A stretch of DNA of 64,000 nucleotides, taken from assembly GCF_000384395.1 (NCBI RefSeq), contig NZ_ARWE01000001.1:1054001-1118000 (forward strand), read 5' to 3'. Below the pieces are notes generated by a model. It ran no database searches. It was not told the origin of the DNA and worked only from the letters and a program-made list of their open reading frames with translations. Positions 24,605-34,194 of the stretch are shown here, one piece after another. The position numbers and the translations under genes were made by a program. The DNA comes from Geopsychrobacter electrodiphilus DSM 16401. Its GTDB lineage: Bacteria > Desulfobacterota > Desulfuromonadia > Desulfuromonadales > Geopsychrobacteraceae. Within the stretch, counting starts at the first letter, position 1. Every line of letters starts with the position of its first letter.

Positions 24605-26005
24605 TCAGTAGCCCTTCAGGTGATCAATATAATTCGGCAAGAAGAGCGATATCGACGGAATATAAGTGATCAGCATCAGGAAGATCAGCAGGATCATCAG
24701 CCAGGGGAGGGCTGCTTTTAAAACCCACATGAGGCTTTCTCCGGTTATCCCTGCAGTAACAAACAGGTTCAGGCCTACCGGCGGTGTGATCATTCCTATT
24801 TCCATGTTGACAACCATGATGATGCCGAGGTGGATCGGATTGATACCAAGCTTGACCGCAATGGGATACAAGATCGGCGCCATGATCAGAATGATCGCCG
24901 AAGGCTCCATGAAGTTACCGGCAATCAGCAGCAGGACGTTGACTACAACCAGGAAGCCCCAGGATGGCAGGCCCCAGCTGACGATGGCTTCGGCGATGTG
25001 GTGGGGTATGCGTTCTGTCGTCAGCACGTGGGCAAAGAGCATGGCATTGCCGATGATAAACAGCAGCATGATCGAGACCTTCGCCGAATCCAGCAGAACT
25101 TTTTTGGTGTCCTTGTGAATCAGCGATAAGGGCATCGCTTTTGCTGTAAGCAGCAGGTTGCGGACTAATACTTTCGCAGGGCCATCGCCTGGGTTTTCCT
25201 GCCATTTTGCATTTTTGATCGGGCCCATATCGCGGTAAACAAAGATAGCGATGAAAAAGGCATAAACCGCGGAAATGGCTGCCGCTTCGGTGGGGCTGCA
25301 GATTCCGCCGTAGATGGAGCCGAGCACGATGATGATGAGCATCAGGCCCCAACTGGCTTTCATTCCGGACTTGACCAGAGTCTTGAACCCGACCCAGGGC
25401 TGGGCGGGCAGACCTTTGACCCGGGCGACGATGTAAATGATAATCATCAGCATAGTGCCCATCATGACCCCGGGCAGGAAGCCGGCCATGAAGAGGCGGG
25501 CTGCTGATTCTTCGGTGGCGGCCGCGTACACCAGCATGACAATCGACGGCGGAATCAGGATGCCGAGGGTTCCGGCATTGGTGATGACGCCGGCGGCCAT
25601 TTCTTTGGGGTAGCCGGCTTTGACCATACCGGCGATCACGATGGAGCCAATGGCCGCAACAGTAGCGGGGGAAGACCCGGATACGGCCGCAAAAATCATG
25701 CAGGCAAGAACTGAGGCCATCGCCAGTCCACCACGAATCCAGCCAACACAGTCGATGGCAAAATTGATGATGCGGGTGGCGACTCCGCCTGTAGATAAAA
25801 AGGTTGATGACAGAATAAAAAACGGGATCGCCAGCAGGGTGTAATGTTCAGATTCTGCTGCCAGCAGTTTGAGTGCAATCGACGCAAGCGAATCATGTGA
25901 AAAGAGCAGAATCGTAGTGATACTGGAAAGTCCAAGGCCAAAGGCGATGGGCATGCCGGTCAACAGACAGAGCAGCAAGATGAAAAAGAGTGCGGCAGTG
26001 GTCAT
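24605..26005 (-). CDS. dctM: TRAP transporter large permease subunit DctM
   Basis: This 466-residue membrane protein has about 12 segments and is the Na+-coupled transport subunit of a tripartite ATP-independent periplasmic transporter. Typical DctM text is visible: LLTGMPIAFGLGLSSI near the start, PFFILSSTFLSTGG, SGSSPATVAAIGSIVI, ILIPPSIVMLVYAAATEESAARLF and MNPIH/GMITPPVGLNLFVTAGI near the end (here NPIHLGIIMVVNMEIGMITPP). It is longer than the usual 425 residues because of a polar loop of about 40 residues (near 245-290). It overlaps dctQ by four bases (ATGA). Confidence 0.93.
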   Translation of the reverse strand: MTTAALFFILLLCLLTGMPIAFGLGLSSITTILLFSHDSLASIALKLLAAESEHYTLLAIPFFILSSTFLSTGGVATRIINFAIDCVGWIRGGLAMASVLACMIFAAVSGSSPATVAAIGSIVIAGMVKAGYPKEMAAGVITNAGTLGILIPPSIVMLVYAAATEESAARLFMAGFLPGVMMGTMLMIIIYIVARVKGLPAQPWVGFKTLVKSGMKASWGLMLIIIVLGSIYGGICSPTEAAAISAVYAFFIAIFVYRDMGPIKNAKWQENPGDGPAKVLVRNLLLTAKAMPLSLIHKDTKKVLLDSAKVSIMLLFIIGNAMLFAHVLTTERIPHHIAEAIVSWGLPSWGFLVVVNVLLLIAGNFMEPSAIILIMAPILYPIAVKLGINPIHLGIIMVVNMEIGMITPPVGLNLFVTAGITGESLMWVLKAALPWLMILLIFLMLITYIPSISLFLPNYIDHLKGY

Positions 26006-26556
26006 TCGGAGTTACCTCCCTGGGAAGCGGCTTTAGTCTCTTCAGCCAGGTGCATACTATCCTTGGCTTCATCGGCAAGCTGGAAACCTTCGGCTTCCCC
26101 GGTGAAAATTCGCCACAGGAGTGCAAGTAAGCGGAAGGCAATCAGCAGCATGCCGATCAACAGAATGCTGTGAGCAACCCATTTCTGGATGGGCAAATCC
26201 TCTAGTTCAATCCCTATGCTGTGCATTTTACTGAGATAGACCCAGGCGCCGAATGAGAACAGGGCCGTATAGAACAGGCATGCGAGCACCGCCGCAGTGC
26301 TGACGATTTTACGAGCAGTGGGGGGGAGGATTTTGACAAGGGCATCTACACCGATATGCGAGCCGACCTTGATCCCGTAAGACGCTCCGAACAGCACCAT
26401 CCAGGCCGAAAGGAGCAGTGTTAATTCCTGAGACCACATCAGACCGATGTCGAACCAGAACCGCAGCACTACCTCTACGAAAACCAGCAAGGTCATAGTC
26501 GCCAACAGGAGAACAATGATTGTCTCCTCCAGACTGTTTATCATCCTGGTGAACAT
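26002..26556 (-). CDS. dctQ: TRAP transporter small permease subunit DctQ
   Basis: This 184-residue protein has four membrane segments and helps dock the binding protein onto DctM. Conserved features: VFVEVVLRFWFDIGLMWSQE, LTLLLSAWMVLFGASYGIKVGSHIGVD. The C-terminal 40 residues are polar and cytoplasmic. It sits between dctP (84 bases upstream, with a hairpin) and dctM (four-base overlap). Confidence 0.9.
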   Translation of the reverse strand: MFTRMINSLEETIIVLLLATMTLLVFVEVVLRFWFDIGLMWSQELTLLLSAWMVLFGASYGIKVGSHIGVDALVKILPPTARKIVSTAAVLACLFYTALFSFGAWVYLSKMHSIGIELEDLPIQKWVAHSILLIGMLLIAFRLLALLWRIFTGEAEGFQLADEAKDSMHLAEETKAASQGGNSE

Positions 26557-26593
26557 AAACTTTCCTTACGTAAATAAACTGCCTGATAAATTA

Positions 26594-26620
26594 TCACGGG
26601 CCCATGTTCTGGGCCCGTGA
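26594..26620 (-). other. Intercistronic hairpin between dctP and dctQ
   Basis: A perfect 11-bp stem (TCACGGGCCCA and its complement) with a 5-base loop lies 20 bases downstream of the dctP stop, without a T run. It fits an mRNA-stabilising or attenuating element that keeps the binding protein in excess. Confidence 0.75.
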
Positions 26621-26640
26621 CACTTAAACATAGAGTGCTA

Positions 26641-27636
26641 TTAGTTGTTGGAAGCGACTGCGGCTGCGATTCTTTCCTTGCCGATTTTGTTTTCGAATTG
26701 TTTCCAGACCGGCTTCATAGCTTCAACCCACAGCTTACGCTCGGCGGGAGTCAAAGTAATAACTTCCGAACGCTTGGAGTCGATAATTGCCTGACGGTCA
26801 CTGATGGCTTTTTTGGCTGAGACGTCATTGCCGAAGGCGATTGCTTCATCAAGGGCTTTTTTCAACTCGGTGCGGATGTCAGCGGGCAGACCCAGCCAGA
26901 AGTCAGCTGAAGTGACAACCAGATAGTCGAGCACGCCATGATCGGTTTCAGTGATGTAGGGCTGAACTTCGTAGAATTTTTTCGAATAGATATTTGACCA
27001 GGTGTTCTCCTGACCATCAATAGCTTTGGTCTGAAGCAAAGTGAAAACCTCGGAGAAAGGTTTCTTCAGCGGCATAGCGCCAACGGCTTCATACTGGGCT
27101 GCGAGCACATCCGAGGTCATGATGCGGAATTTTTTCCCGGCAGCATCCGCCGGGACACGCAGCGGGCTGTTGGCAGAAATTTCTTTCATGCCGTTATGCA
27201 GATAGCCGAGGCCGATGTAACCCTTGCTCTTCATTGAGGTCAGCATCTCCTGGCCAACTGGGCCCTGCTGAAATTTTTCTACAGCGGCCATATTGTTGAA
27301 CAGGAAGGGGAGGTCGAAAATCTGAAGTTCGGGGGTGTACTTTTCAAACTTGGACAGTGAAGGAGCGGCCAATTGAACGTCACCTAGAGCCATAGCTTCA
27401 AGGACTTTGTTATCGCCGAACAGCTGCGAGTTGGGGAAGACTTCAACCACAACTTTGCCAGCAAGGCGTTCGTCAACAAGCTGCTTGAACTTATTGGCCA
27501 TTTGGCCCTTTGGAGTGTTTTCGGCGACAACGTGTGAGAATTTGATCATGATGGGCTCAGCCATCGATACGGAAGCAGTAGCTACCAGCGCCGCTGCCAC
27601 TACCAGACCTACGAGTAACATCTTACTTTTTGACAT
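26641..27636 (-). CDS. dctP: TRAP transporter substrate-binding protein DctP
   Basis: This 331-residue periplasmic solute receptor has a signal peptide (SKSKMLLVGLVVAAALVATASVSMA). The mature part is typical DctP: IMIKFSHVVAENTPKGQMANKF and the substrate-binding stretch GKKFRIMTSDVLAAQYEAVGA, with the conserved Arg that pairs with a carboxylate. DGQENTWSNIYSKKFYEVQ follows. Closest in pattern to C4-dicarboxylate receptors, but the ligand is not proven. The start at 27636 is supported by AGGAG at the right distance; an in-frame ATG 16 codons upstream is not. First gene of dctPQM. Confidence 0.92.
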   Translation of the reverse strand: MSKSKMLLVGLVVAAALVATASVSMAEPIMIKFSHVVAENTPKGQMANKFKQLVDERLAGKVVVEVFPNSQLFGDNKVLEAMALGDVQLAAPSLSKFEKYTPELQIFDLPFLFNNMAAVEKFQQGPVGQEMLTSMKSKGYIGLGYLHNGMKEISANSPLRVPADAAGKKFRIMTSDVLAAQYEAVGAMPLKKPFSEVFTLLQTKAIDGQENTWSNIYSKKFYEVQPYITETDHGVLDYLVVTSADFWLGLPADIRTELKKALDEAIAFGNDVSAKKAISDRQAIIDSKRSEVITLTPAERKLWVEAMKPVWKQFENKIGKERIAAAVASNN

Positions 27637-27746
27637 TTTTTTCTCCTGTGTTTGATGGTTAAGTACTTGTTGCCCAAACAGCAACAGTTGTTGGGACGGA
27701 ACTCAGGGTAATCATCGAACCTTCCTCATTTTTCCCTGAACTTAAG

Positions 27747-28424
27747 TCATTGAAGAAATAACTTGTCGATTCTGACCTTGCCAGACGCTTGCATCTTTGA
27801 CAGCACATCGGTGTCGATTTGATTCGACATCTCGCGGGCATAGTCTGCTGCGTCCTTGATTGCGCCTTGGATGATCACCTGCAGATCATCAGGTAGCCGT
27901 GACCAGAAGACGGCGTTTACGAGAACCAGATATCCCTGATAATCGTGGCTACCTGGACCTGGAACCGATTTCTCTTGGTCAGGCTCCTGACCATTATCCC
28001 AGAATGACAGGACAATCAGTCCGCTTTTACCCGAGTCTGCCAGTAGTTTCGTAACGACCTGGTCGCCTATGTTCAAAGACCGCTGGGCTTTATTTTTAAA
28101 TAAAAACGGTAAATAAAAAACCTGCAAAGACGGCTTAAACCCGGAAAGAGCAGATATCCCGGGTGCTGCCATCTGTAGAGTCCCGCTTTGAAGACCCAGC
28201 AGGCTTTCTGTCTCATCCCCGTGCTTCCCGCCGGCAACAAACTCAAGGGCGATGCGGTTATTCGTTCGCTGTTCAACCAGGCGTTTGAAATACTTGCAAA
28301 CCTTGACCTTGCGTTGGTTGGCGTCTGCCCCCTGACTGAATTTAATTAAGATCGGTTCTGCATGCACCACCGCTGATAGTTGAAACAAAAAGAGCAGCGC
28401 CAGGAGAACTTTTACATAAGGCAT
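27747..28424 (-). pseudogene. Decayed second DctP-type receptor (internal deletion, short C-terminus)
   Basis: This 225-residue frame has a signal peptide (MPYVKVLLALLFLFQLSAVVHA) and an N-terminal half that matches DctP (EPILIKFSQGADANQRK, LQVFYLPFLFKN). After SFWDNG it jumps almost directly to YQGYLVLVNAVFWSRLPDDL. Compared with the intact paralogue next door, about 75 residues covering the ligand Arg and the DGQEN region are replaced by about 15. The last 40 or so residues are also missing. A working receptor is very unlikely. It lies just upstream of dctP in the same direction, so a duplicated receptor that has decayed is the simplest reading. Confidence 0.7.
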
Positions 28425-28645
28425 TAGTCAATATTATCACTTCTTTTGGTGTGCTGTTTGGCTTCTCTCAAAAGGTATTTTACTTTTTCTGTCAAACTGA
28501 TATTGGCAAGGATGGTGCCATTAATAGAAAGCTGTTTTTTAATTGCCAAACTGATTGATAATACAAGATAAAGTAGAGACGTTTGATTGAGTTTTCTTGG
28601 CAGGAAAAAAATTTGAACTCTTCTGAAGTGGCTATGTTCAGCCAT
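28424..28645 (-). CDS. Small hypothetical protein, doubtful
   Basis: A 73-residue frame has one hydrophobic stretch (LLYLVLSISLAI) and a basic tail. Its stop overlaps the start of the decayed DctP frame (TAATG). It has no recognisable family and lies in AT-rich sequence. It may be the tail of a lost upstream gene or not coding at all. Confidence 0.25.
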   Translation of the reverse strand: MAEHSHFRRVQIFFLPRKLNQTSLLYLVLSISLAIKKQLSINGTILANISLTEKVKYLLREAKQHTKRSDNID

Positions 28646-28670
28646 GGGTGGCGAATATGCGCCACTTTTT
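28629..28670 (+). terminator. Orphan tandem hairpins with T run (plus strand)
   Basis: Two adjacent stems, TGGCT/AGCCA (28629-28644) and GTGGCG/CGCCAC (28648-28665), end in five Ts (28666-28670). On the plus strand no gene precedes this terminator: the neighbours to the left are on the minus strand. It could end a small RNA transcribed antisense to the 28424-28645 region. From here to ispE (28889) I see no gene. Confidence 0.5.
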
Positions 28671-28888
28671 CTGGTGCCGTATTTCAGGAAACTAGAACCA
28701 GGTTATGCCGGGCATGTTGCCGGTGGTGTTCGTGTCCGCAGTTATTTCAGCGGCCTCGATTTGTCTTTACTCGTGGTTTTTTTTCTGGATCAGGTTGACA
28801 GGTCAGGGCGCCCGGAAGATGATGATTGTTCCTTTTTCACCCAGGATTTTATGCTTCAGGTTAACGCCGGCGAATGGAGGTTTGTCCC

Positions 28889-29749
28889 GTGGATACATTG
28901 GTCATTAATGCTCCGGCCAAGATAAATCTTTGTTTATATGTCCTGGGTCGCAGGCTTGATGGATATCATGAGCTGGCGATGGCGATGCAGAGGGTTAGTC
29001 TGTATGACCGACTCGAACTCGGGATCGAAGACGGTGAGGGCATAGAGGTTCTTTGTGATGGCCTTGACCTGGGGAAGGAGGAGAACATTGCTGCTCGAGC
29101 GGTACGACTGTTTTTGGCAGAAACCTCACTTCAGCGGCGGGTTGCGATCAAAATTGATAAACACATTCCTGTGGCGGCAGGGCTGGGTGGTGGCTCATCC
29201 GATGCGGCGGCGGTTCTTTACGGGCTGAATAAACTGTGCGGCCAGCCTGTCGCGCCTGAGCGCTTGCTTGAGCTTGGCGCTGAACTTGGTGCCGATGTCC
29301 CCTTTTTTCTCTTTGGCCGACCGGCATGGGCAACCGGAACTGGTACAGAGCTGGTTGCATTGCCCCTTTTACCGGATGTTTGCTATCTGCTGCTTAACCC
29401 CGGATTTGCAGTCTCGACAGCCGGAGTTTATCAAAGTTTGCAGTTGACAAAAGGCGGCGAACTAGCTAACCTTCCGAGGTTTTCGGTCACAACAATCTCT
29501 GACCTTGTCAACGCGTTACACAACGATCTTGAGCGCGTGACGTCTGAGGCGCATCCAGAGATCCGTGAAATGAAAGAGTTTTTGCTGCACGAAGGGGCGC
29601 TTGGGGCGCTGATGTCCGGAAGCGGGGCCAGTGTTTTTGGGGTTTTCGCTGATACGGCGGCTGCGATGGCTGCTAAGGACGCGGTTTCGTCCCGTGCAAA
29701 GTGGAGAGCTTTTGTCGCTCATCCTCTCGCGCGGGACTTGACAGTCTGA
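28889..29749 (+). CDS. ispE: 4-diphosphocytidyl-2-C-methyl-D-erythritol kinase
   Basis: This 286-residue GHMP kinase phosphorylates CDP-methylerythritol in the MEP isoprenoid pathway, in the cytoplasm. The N-terminal APAKINLCLYVLGRRLDGYHEL and the ATP loop PVAAGLGGGSSDAAAVL are diagnostic. GADVPFFLFG holds the catalytic Asp, and the C-terminal GSGAS loop is present (LMSGSGASVFGVF). The start is a GTG at 28889, placed 8 bases after GGAGG; an ATG at 28874 overlaps that ribosome binding site. It is followed by prs, as in related genomes. Confidence 0.93.
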   Translation: MDTLVINAPAKINLCLYVLGRRLDGYHELAMAMQRVSLYDRLELGIEDGEGIEVLCDGLDLGKEENIAARAVRLFLAETSLQRRVAIKIDKHIPVAAGLGGGSSDAAAVLYGLNKLCGQPVAPERLLELGAELGADVPFFLFGRPAWATGTGTELVALPLLPDVCYLLLNPGFAVSTAGVYQSLQLTKGGELANLPRFSVTTISDLVNALHNDLERVTSEAHPEIREMKEFLLHEGALGALMSGSGASVFGVFADTAAAMAAKDAVSSRAKWRAFVAHPLARDLTV

Positions 29750-29861
29750 GCCGATACAGGTAAAAACGCCCCGCCGGAAGAGGAAAAAATCTTTCAAAAC
29801 TGGAAATCGAAGCCGCTATCTGCTCCTGACTGGCAGGCATTTTTTGCTGTGATCCGACTCG

Positions 29862-29878
29862 GGGTATACCGGGTATAC
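29862..29878 (+). repeat. Tandem GGGTATAC direct repeat before prs
   Basis: GGGTATAC occurs twice separated by one base, each copy containing the palindrome GTATAC, 17-33 bases before the prs start. It could be a regulator site or part of the promoter. Confidence 0.4.
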
Positions 29879-29894
29879 AAAGGTTAGAGCCGTT

Positions 29895-30827
29895 ATGATT
29901 AAAATTTTCACTGGCAACTCCAATCAGCCTTTGGCTCAGGAAATTTGTGATCACCTGTCGGTCAATCTCGGCCACGCCAAGGTTCATACCTTTTCGGACG
30001 GCGAAATTCAGGTCGAGATCGGCGATAACGTTCGCGGTCGTGATGTTTTTCTGGTCCAATCCACCTGTGCACCGACCAATAACCACCTGATGGAAATGCT
30101 TGTAATGGTTGATGCGCTCAAGCGGGCTTCGGCGGCGCGGATTAACGCGGTTGTCCCCTACTTCGGGTATGCCCGGCAAGATCGCAAGGTCGCCCCCCGT
30201 GCACCCATTACCGCCAAATTGGTAGCTGATCTCATTTCGGTTGCTGGTGTAGACCGTCTGTTGACCGTCGATCTGCACGCCGGACAGATCCAGGGATTTT
30301 TTGATATCCCCGTTGATCATTTATATGCTGCTCCGGTCATGCTGGATGAGATTCGTAACAAAAAATTGAAAGACCTGGTTATTGTCTCTCCTGATGCCGG
30401 GGGAACTGAGCGGGCTCGTGCCTTTGCCAAAAGGCTTGATGCCGGTCTGGCCATCATCGATAAGAGACGAAGCGGGCCCAATGTCTCCGAAGTCATGCAT
30501 ATTATCGGTGATGTCAAGAACAAGAACTGTGTCATTGTTGATGATATGATCGATACCGCTGGCACCCTGTGCACTGCGGCAAATGCGCTTTTGAATTCAG
30601 GTGCCATATCGGTTTCAGCCTGTGCGACCCATGGGGTCCTGTCCGGCCCGGCTTTGGAACGTATCACCGAAAGCAAGTTGCAGGAAGTGGTGGTTACCAA
30701 TACGATCCCGGTACAACCCAGATTTAAAGATTGTGCTCAGTTGCGGACATTGTCAGTCAGCAAACTGCTGGCAGAGGCGATCCGCAGGATCCATAATGAC
30801 GAATCGGTCAGTTCGCTCTTCGTCTAG
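29895..30827 (+). CDS. prs: Ribose-phosphate pyrophosphokinase
   Basis: This 310-residue class I PRPP synthase makes phosphoribosyl pyrophosphate from ribose-5-phosphate and ATP for nucleotide, His and Trp synthesis. Visible motifs: [20 protein letters not shown], the flexible loop [17 protein letters not shown], ribose-binding [16 protein letters not shown], and the PRPP loop [13 protein letters not shown]. The length is typical. It lies 145 bases after ispE and precedes rplY; I looked for the tRNA gene found here in some relatives and did not see one. Confidence 0.97.
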   Translation: MIKIFTGNSNQPLAQEICDHLSVNLGHAKVHTFSDGEIQVEIGDNVRGRDVFLVQSTCAPTNNHLMEMLVMVDALKRASAARINAVVPYFGYARQDRKVAPRAPITAKLVADLISVAGVDRLLTVDLHAGQIQGFFDIPVDHLYAAPVMLDEIRNKKLKDLVIVSPDAGGTERARAFAKRLDAGLAIIDKRRSGPNVSEVMHIIGDVKNKNCVIVDDMIDTAGTLCTAANALLNSGAISVSACATHGVLSGPALERITESKLQEVVVTNTIPVQPRFKDCAQLRTLSVSKLLAEAIRRIHNDESVSSLFV

Positions 30828-30898
30828 AGCGGTTGCTGTCTGGAAATCCAAATAGATAGATTGACGTACCGAAGAAAGCTTACGGAGGAATTTGATAG

Positions 30899-31513
30899 AT
30901 GGCTATTGCAGAACTAAATGTGACCTTGCGTGAAAAAGCGGGTAAAGGCGTAGGACGCAAGTTACGCGCTCAAGGATTAATTCCCGCGGTTGTTTATGGT
31001 AAAAATATCGAATCGTGCAAGATTGCCGTCGAACCCAGGGCTCTTGAAAAAGCGGTTTCATCCGGGAGCGGGTGGAATACTCTGCTCACGCTTAAGGGTG
31101 CCAAGCCAGTAGACGGGCAGGTTGTTGTTTTGAAAGAGCTCAACCTTCATGCAATTCACCGGAACATGGTTTCGGCCGACTTCCATGCCATTGATCTGTC
31201 CCATAAGGGTAGTTTCATGGTGCCGGTTGTTACTGTCGGGACGTCTGTTGGCCAAAAAACTGGTGGGCTCTTGCAGATGCTTCGTCACGAAATTGAAGTG
31301 GTTTGTCTGCCGAATGCTGTGCCGCAGTCGATTGAAATCGATGTGACAAAGCTGGAGGTTGGTGATGTCGTTCACATTGCAGAGGTCATAGCGCCTGCAG
31401 GTGTTGAGATCCCACACGATGTCAATTTCACTGTCCTTACCATCTCAGCACCTCAGTTGTCAGTAGATGAGGTTGAAGGTGAAGAAGTTGAGACTGAGGG
31501 TGACGAGGAATAA
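30899..31513 (+). CDS. rplY: 50S ribosomal protein L25/general stress protein Ctc
   Basis: This 204-residue, two-domain (TL5/Ctc) form of L25 binds 5S rRNA. The N-terminal domain (1-95) has LREKAGKGVGRKLRAQGLIPAVVYG. The C-terminal beta domain (100-185) has LEVGDVVHIAEVIAPAGVE, and the tail is acidic (EVEGEEVETEGDEE). The ribosome binding site is ACGGAGGAA. It is followed by pth after a 30-base gap, the common pairing. Confidence 0.96.
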   Translation: MAIAELNVTLREKAGKGVGRKLRAQGLIPAVVYGKNIESCKIAVEPRALEKAVSSGSGWNTLLTLKGAKPVDGQVVVLKELNLHAIHRNMVSADFHAIDLSHKGSFMVPVVTVGTSVGQKTGGLLQMLRHEIEVVCLPNAVPQSIEIDVTKLEVGDVVHIAEVIAPAGVEIPHDVNFTVLTISAPQLSVDEVEGEEVETEGDEE

Positions 31514-31543
31514 CCTGCTTTAGTGCATGACAGCGGAGTCGCT

Positions 31544-32128
31544 GTGAAGCTACTGGTTGGGCTCGGCAATCCGGGTGAAAATTATCAGCAGACCCGGCAC
31601 AATGTCGGTTTTATGCTGGCAGCCGAGATTGCCGGTCGGTTTGGCATCAGCCTGAAGAAGAAGGGCTATCAGGGCCTCTATGGCGTTGGACGCGTAGCTG
31701 GCGTTGAAGCCACTGTTCTGTTGCCTCAGACCTTCATGAATCTCAGTGGTGCCAGTGTCAATGCTGCTTATCAATCCCTCGGAGTCTCTCCGGGGGATTT
31801 GATTGTCGCCCATGACGATCTGGACATGCCCTTTGGAGCCTTACGGATTCGGCCCGAGGGTGGTCATGGTGGCCATAACGGTATTCGCAGCATCTGCGGT
31901 GTACTGGGGCGGGGTGATTTTATCCGGGTTAAAATCGGTATTGGTCGACCAGAACACGGTGATGTGACTGGTCATGTGTTGGGTCGTTTCTCTACCGCTG
32001 AAAGATCAGTGCTACCAGCCTTGTTGCAGAAGGTTGCGGATGCGACAGAAGAGATATTTCGCAATGGCGTTAAATCAGCCATGAATCTTTACAATAGTTC
32101 AGATCTGCTCGAACAAATCAAACCCTAA
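31544..32128 (+). CDS. pth: Peptidyl-tRNA hydrolase
   Basis: This 194-residue enzyme frees tRNA from peptidyl-tRNA that drops off ribosomes. Conserved residues: GLGNPG, TRHNVGF with the catalytic His, the [10 protein letters not shown] loop, and [10 protein letters not shown] with the active-site Asp, then [12 protein letters not shown]. The start is best placed at the GTG at 31544 ([11 protein letters not shown]), with GGAG about 6 bases before it. A GTG at 31523 would add seven residues. It sits between rplY and hppA. Confidence 0.95.
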   Translation: MKLLVGLGNPGENYQQTRHNVGFMLAAEIAGRFGISLKKKGYQGLYGVGRVAGVEATVLLPQTFMNLSGASVNAAYQSLGVSPGDLIVAHDDLDMPFGALRIRPEGGHGGHNGIRSICGVLGRGDFIRVKIGIGRPEHGDVTGHVLGRFSTAERSVLPALLQKVADATEEIFRNGVKSAMNLYNSSDLLEQIKP

Positions 32129-32147
32129 AAAGAGAGGCACGGAACAG

Positions 32148-34166
32148 ATGGAATTGTACATGTTTGCTCCTATTCTGGGAGTTATTGGCTTTGCGATCGC
32201 GATTGTCTTGTACAAACTGGTCAAGGCTCAGCCGGTTGGCAATGCGCGCATGCTGGAAATTTCGGAGGATATCTACAAGGGTGCCATGGCCTTCTTAAAC
32301 CGTGAGTACCGTGTCCTTGCCGTATTTATCGTGCTGGTCTTCGGCCTGATCGCCATGGGGATGAACTTTCAGACCGCCCTCGCATTTCTGGGTGGCGCTA
32401 TTTGTTCAATGACCTGCGGTTATATCGGGATGAAGGCTGCTACCCGCGCCAACGTGCGGACAACCGAGGCGGCACGTGCCAGCGGTCAGGCCAAGGCGCT
32501 TGAGATCTCCTTTAACGGTGGTGCAGTTATGGGTCTCGCTGTTGCCTCGCTCGGGCTGGTCGGGATTGGAGTGGCTTACTATTTCTATGGCGGAGATATC
32601 ACCACGGTTCGCTATATCAACGGGTTCGCCATGGGCGCTTCCTCCATCGCTCTGTTTGCGCGGGTTGGTGGTGGCATCTATACGAAAGCGGCTGACGTTG
32701 GTGCCGACCTGGTGGGTAAGGTCGAGGCCGGTATTCCTGAGGATGACCCGCGTAACCCGGGGGTTATTGCTGATAACGTCGGCGACTGTGTTGGTGATAC
32801 CGCCGGGATGGGCGCTGATATCTTCGAATCTTATGTCGGTTCGATTATCGCGACCATGGCGATTGCCGCTGCCGCTGGTCCCGAGCTGCTTGCCAAATTG
32901 GGTACTGGTGCTACGGTTCAGACCAATGTGCTTGTTTTACCACTGATCCTGGCGATGGTTGGCTTGGTCTTCTCCTTTATCGGCATCGGGTCCATGAAGA
33001 TTCTCAAGTCAATGGACCCGGCGAAGGCCCTGCATTACACCACTTTTGTTGCGGCTGGCGGCTTTCTGGTCGCAGCCTTCTTCGTTATCAAGGGCTATGG
33101 TCTTTCTACCGGGATTTTCTGGGCGATTCTGGCCGGTACCCTGGCGGGGATTGCCATCGGTCAGGTGACTGAATATTATACCGCCCACGCCCCGGTGATC
33201 CGGATCGCCGAGGCAAGTAAAACTGGTGCGGCCACCAACATCATTACCGGTCTGGCCGTCGGTCTGGAATCGACTGCGATTCCGGTCCTGATTATCTGCA
33301 TCTCCATTTATGTCGCGAACTACTTCTCTGGTCTCTACGGTATCGGCATCGCAGCTGTCGGCATGTTGGCGACTGTTGGCGTTACCATGACCGTCGATGC
33401 CTACGGGCCGATTGCCGACAATGCCGGTGGTATCTCGGAGATGGCAGGCCTTGGTAAGGAAGTGCGTGAGATTACTGACGGCCTCGACGCCATCGGTAAT
33501 ACTACTGCTGCCATCGGTAAGGGTTTCGCGATCGGCTCTGCGGCACTGACTGCCCTTGCGCTCTTCTCCGCCTTTGCTACAACCGTCGGCCTGAAGTCGA
33601 TTAACCTGATTGAGCCCAAGGTGGTTATTGGCCTGTTCATCGGCGGCGCACTGCCGTTCTTTATCGGCGCCTTGACCATGACCTCGGTTGGTCGTGCGGC
33701 GGGCAAGATGGTTGATGAGATCCGTCGTCAATTCCGCGAGATTCCAGGTCTTCTCGAAGGTAAAGAAGGCGTTAAACCCGATTCACAGAAATGTATTGAT
33801 ATCTCTGCCGCCGCAGCTTTGAGAGAGATGGTTCTTCCTGGTGTCGTCGCAGTTGTTGCGCCGGTTGCGGTCGGGTTTATTCTTGGTGCTGAGGCTCTCG
33901 GCGGTATGCTGGCCGGTGCGACTCTTGCCGGGGTCCTTCTGGCTCTGATGATGTCCAACGGCGGCGGTGCCTGGGACAATGCCAAAAAATACATTGAGCA
34001 GGGTAAGGTCGCTGGTGAGAAGAAGGGTGGCTCCGCGCATGACGCAGCCGTTATCGGCGATACCGTCGGCGACCCCTTCAAAGACACCTCGGGCCCGGCC
34101 ATGAATATCCTCATCAAACTGATGAGTGTTGTTGCCCTGGTTATTGCGCCGCTACTGACGCTCTGA
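32148..34166 (+). CDS. hppA: Membrane-bound cation-pumping pyrophosphatase, K+-dependent type
   Basis: This 672-residue protein of about 16 membrane segments couples PPi hydrolysis to H+ or Na+ export. The hydrolytic core is intact: [40 protein letters not shown], and near the C-terminus [19 protein letters not shown]. The key site reads [11 protein letters not shown], with Ala (residue 454) where K+-independent enzymes have Lys, so this is the K+-dependent subfamily. Some members of that subfamily pump Na+, and the ion cannot be decided by eye. It is commonly used by anaerobes to conserve the energy of biosynthetic PPi. A terminator follows. Confidence 0.95.
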   Translation: MELYMFAPILGVIGFAIAIVLYKLVKAQPVGNARMLEISEDIYKGAMAFLNREYRVLAVFIVLVFGLIAMGMNFQTALAFLGGAICSMTCGYIGMKAATRANVRTTEAARASGQAKALEISFNGGAVMGLAVASLGLVGIGVAYYFYGGDITTVRYINGFAMGASSIALFARVGGGIYTKAADVGADLVGKVEAGIPEDDPRNPGVIADNVGDCVGDTAGMGADIFESYVGSIIATMAIAAAAGPELLAKLGTGATVQTNVLVLPLILAMVGLVFSFIGIGSMKILKSMDPAKALHYTTFVAAGGFLVAAFFVIKGYGLSTGIFWAILAGTLAGIAIGQVTEYYTAHAPVIRIAEASKTGAATNIITGLAVGLESTAIPVLIICISIYVANYFSGLYGIGIAAVGMLATVGVTMTVDAYGPIADNAGGISEMAGLGKEVREITDGLDAIGNTTAAIGKGFAIGSAALTALALFSAFATTVGLKSINLIEPKVVIGLFIGGALPFFIGALTMTSVGRAAGKMVDEIRRQFREIPGLLEGKEGVKPDSQKCIDISAAAALREMVLPGVVAVVAPVAVGFILGAEALGGMLAGATLAGVLLALMMSNGGGAWDNAKKYIEQGKVAGEKKGGSAHDAAVIGDTVGDPFKDTSGPAMNILIKLMSVVALVIAPLLTL

Positions 34167-34194
34167 TAACTCAAGCGACAATTTAGTCTCATTC

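Noticed and set aside
28671-28888. Plus-strand frames just before ispE, one with a hydrophobic stretch
   Set aside because: No ribosome binding site, no family resemblance, and two different frames overlap; treated as non-coding.
29750-29894. Possible tRNA gene between ispE and prs, as in some relatives
   Set aside because: The sequence does not fold as a tRNA cloverleaf; no anticodon arm is seen.
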